From positions 62,001 to 126,000 of the forward strand of contig NZ_JAQSDZ010000001.1 of the NCBI RefSeq assembly GCF_029946165.1: a stretch of DNA of 64,000 bases, in the 5' to 3' direction. This stretch comes from Methylotenera sp. GTDB taxonomy: Bacteria > Pseudomonadota > Gammaproteobacteria > Burkholderiales > Methylophilaceae. Of the stretch, positions 63,960 through 64,000 are shown piece after piece (position 1 is the stretch's first letter; every line of letters begins with the position of its first letter). The notes beneath the pieces were generated by a model. The model worked only from the letters and a program-made list of their open reading frames with translations, did no database searches and was not told the origin of the DNA. The position numbers and the translations under genes are program-made.

Positions 63960-64000
63960 AAAGAATAAAAAATCATCTTGCTGCAATTAACGATGCAATC
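63839..64000 (+). CDS. Tyrosine integrase, N-terminal arm domain (runs off the right edge)
   Basis: From the ATG at 63839, 54 codons are open to the window end: MGGISTGIKVASATSYEIAF, then TYKGVRCRERVKLKPTPANL and KRIKNHLAAINDAI. This is the DUF3596 arm-binding domain at the start of a class of phage/island integrases (pattern F.Y.G.RCRE...L..TPANL). The catalytic domain lies outside the window. It reads towards the right, away from the island. Confidence 0.85.
   Translation, partial: MGGISTGIKVASATSYEIAFTYKGVRCRERVKLKPTPANLKRIKNHLAAINDAI

Overview
The window looks like a chromosomal segment of a low-GC betaproteobacterium. The gene order truA-trpF-trpB-trpA-accD-folC-dedD-cvpA-purF-metZ, followed upstream by fimV-asd-leuB-leuD-ecn-leuC, and the protein features fit the family Methylophilaceae (Methylotenera-like). 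That assignment rests on gene order and recognised families, not on a database search.

Layout. (1) 1-20.7 kb is conserved core on the minus strand: the 5' part of gyrA; metZ behind its own promoter, a SAM-II type riboswitch and a terminator; the purF-to-truA housekeeping cluster; fimV; asd; leuB, leuD and leuC with an entericidin-like lipoprotein gene between leuD and leuC; yajQ and ppnP. (2) 20.8-23.2 kb holds dTDP-rhamnose genes rfbC, rfbA and rfbD, with no rfbB. (3) 23.2-25.1 kb is AT-rich and sparse. It carries two short related genes, each behind a GG-N10-GC (sigma-54) promoter, then an IS3-family transposase remnant. (4) 25.1-28.0 kb is a metal-type TonB-dependent receptor (ZnuD-like) with a small His/Cys exported protein in front. 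(5) 28.0-32.0 kb is a small integrative element (P4-type integrase, AlpA-like regulator, small accessory genes) whose sides carry a 21-bp direct repeat. (6) At 32.1 kb lies a 3' fragment of ssrA (tmRNA), a typical attachment-site scar.

(7) 32.4-36.1 kb is a mobilisation module (MOBP-type relaxase, MobC-like protein, an oriT with an RP4-like nick sequence) and a HigBA pair. (8) 36.2-56.2 kb is a group 2/3-type (ABC-transporter dependent) capsule locus: KpsC-like, CysC, glycosyltransferases, a KpsD/Wza-like exporter, a WcbI-GSCFA protein, a pyruvyltransferase with DUF4214-type repeats, KpsT/M/E, ManB, ManC and KpsS-like. It is interrupted by VapBC and HipBA modules, and degenerate pieces of manC and kpsS sit beside those modules. 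(9) 56.4-59.3 kb is a cytochrome P450, a membrane-anchored alpha/beta hydrolase and a small membrane protein in an apparent operon. (10) 59.3-62.0 kb is a toxin-antitoxin and transposase patch (YhaV/PrlF, a RelE/HigA-type pair, a REP-associated transposase fragment and an IS21-like end) bounded by a 140-bp direct repeat. (11) 62.0-63.3 kb encodes an unrecognised zinc-finger-like protein. (12) The right edge has a chain of overlapping small genes, an excisionase and the first 54 codons of a second integrase.

How it fits together: from the ssrA scar at 32.1 kb to beyond the right edge the region behaves like one mobilisable genomic island. It delivers a surface polysaccharide (GDP-mannose supply, assembly, decoration, Kdo-linker and export genes) and at least five toxin-antitoxin modules. 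The best candidates for undescribed biology are the two sigma-54-driven small proteins, the P450/hydrolase/membrane-protein operon attached to the capsule locus, and the duplicated junction with the zinc-finger protein at 59-63 kb.
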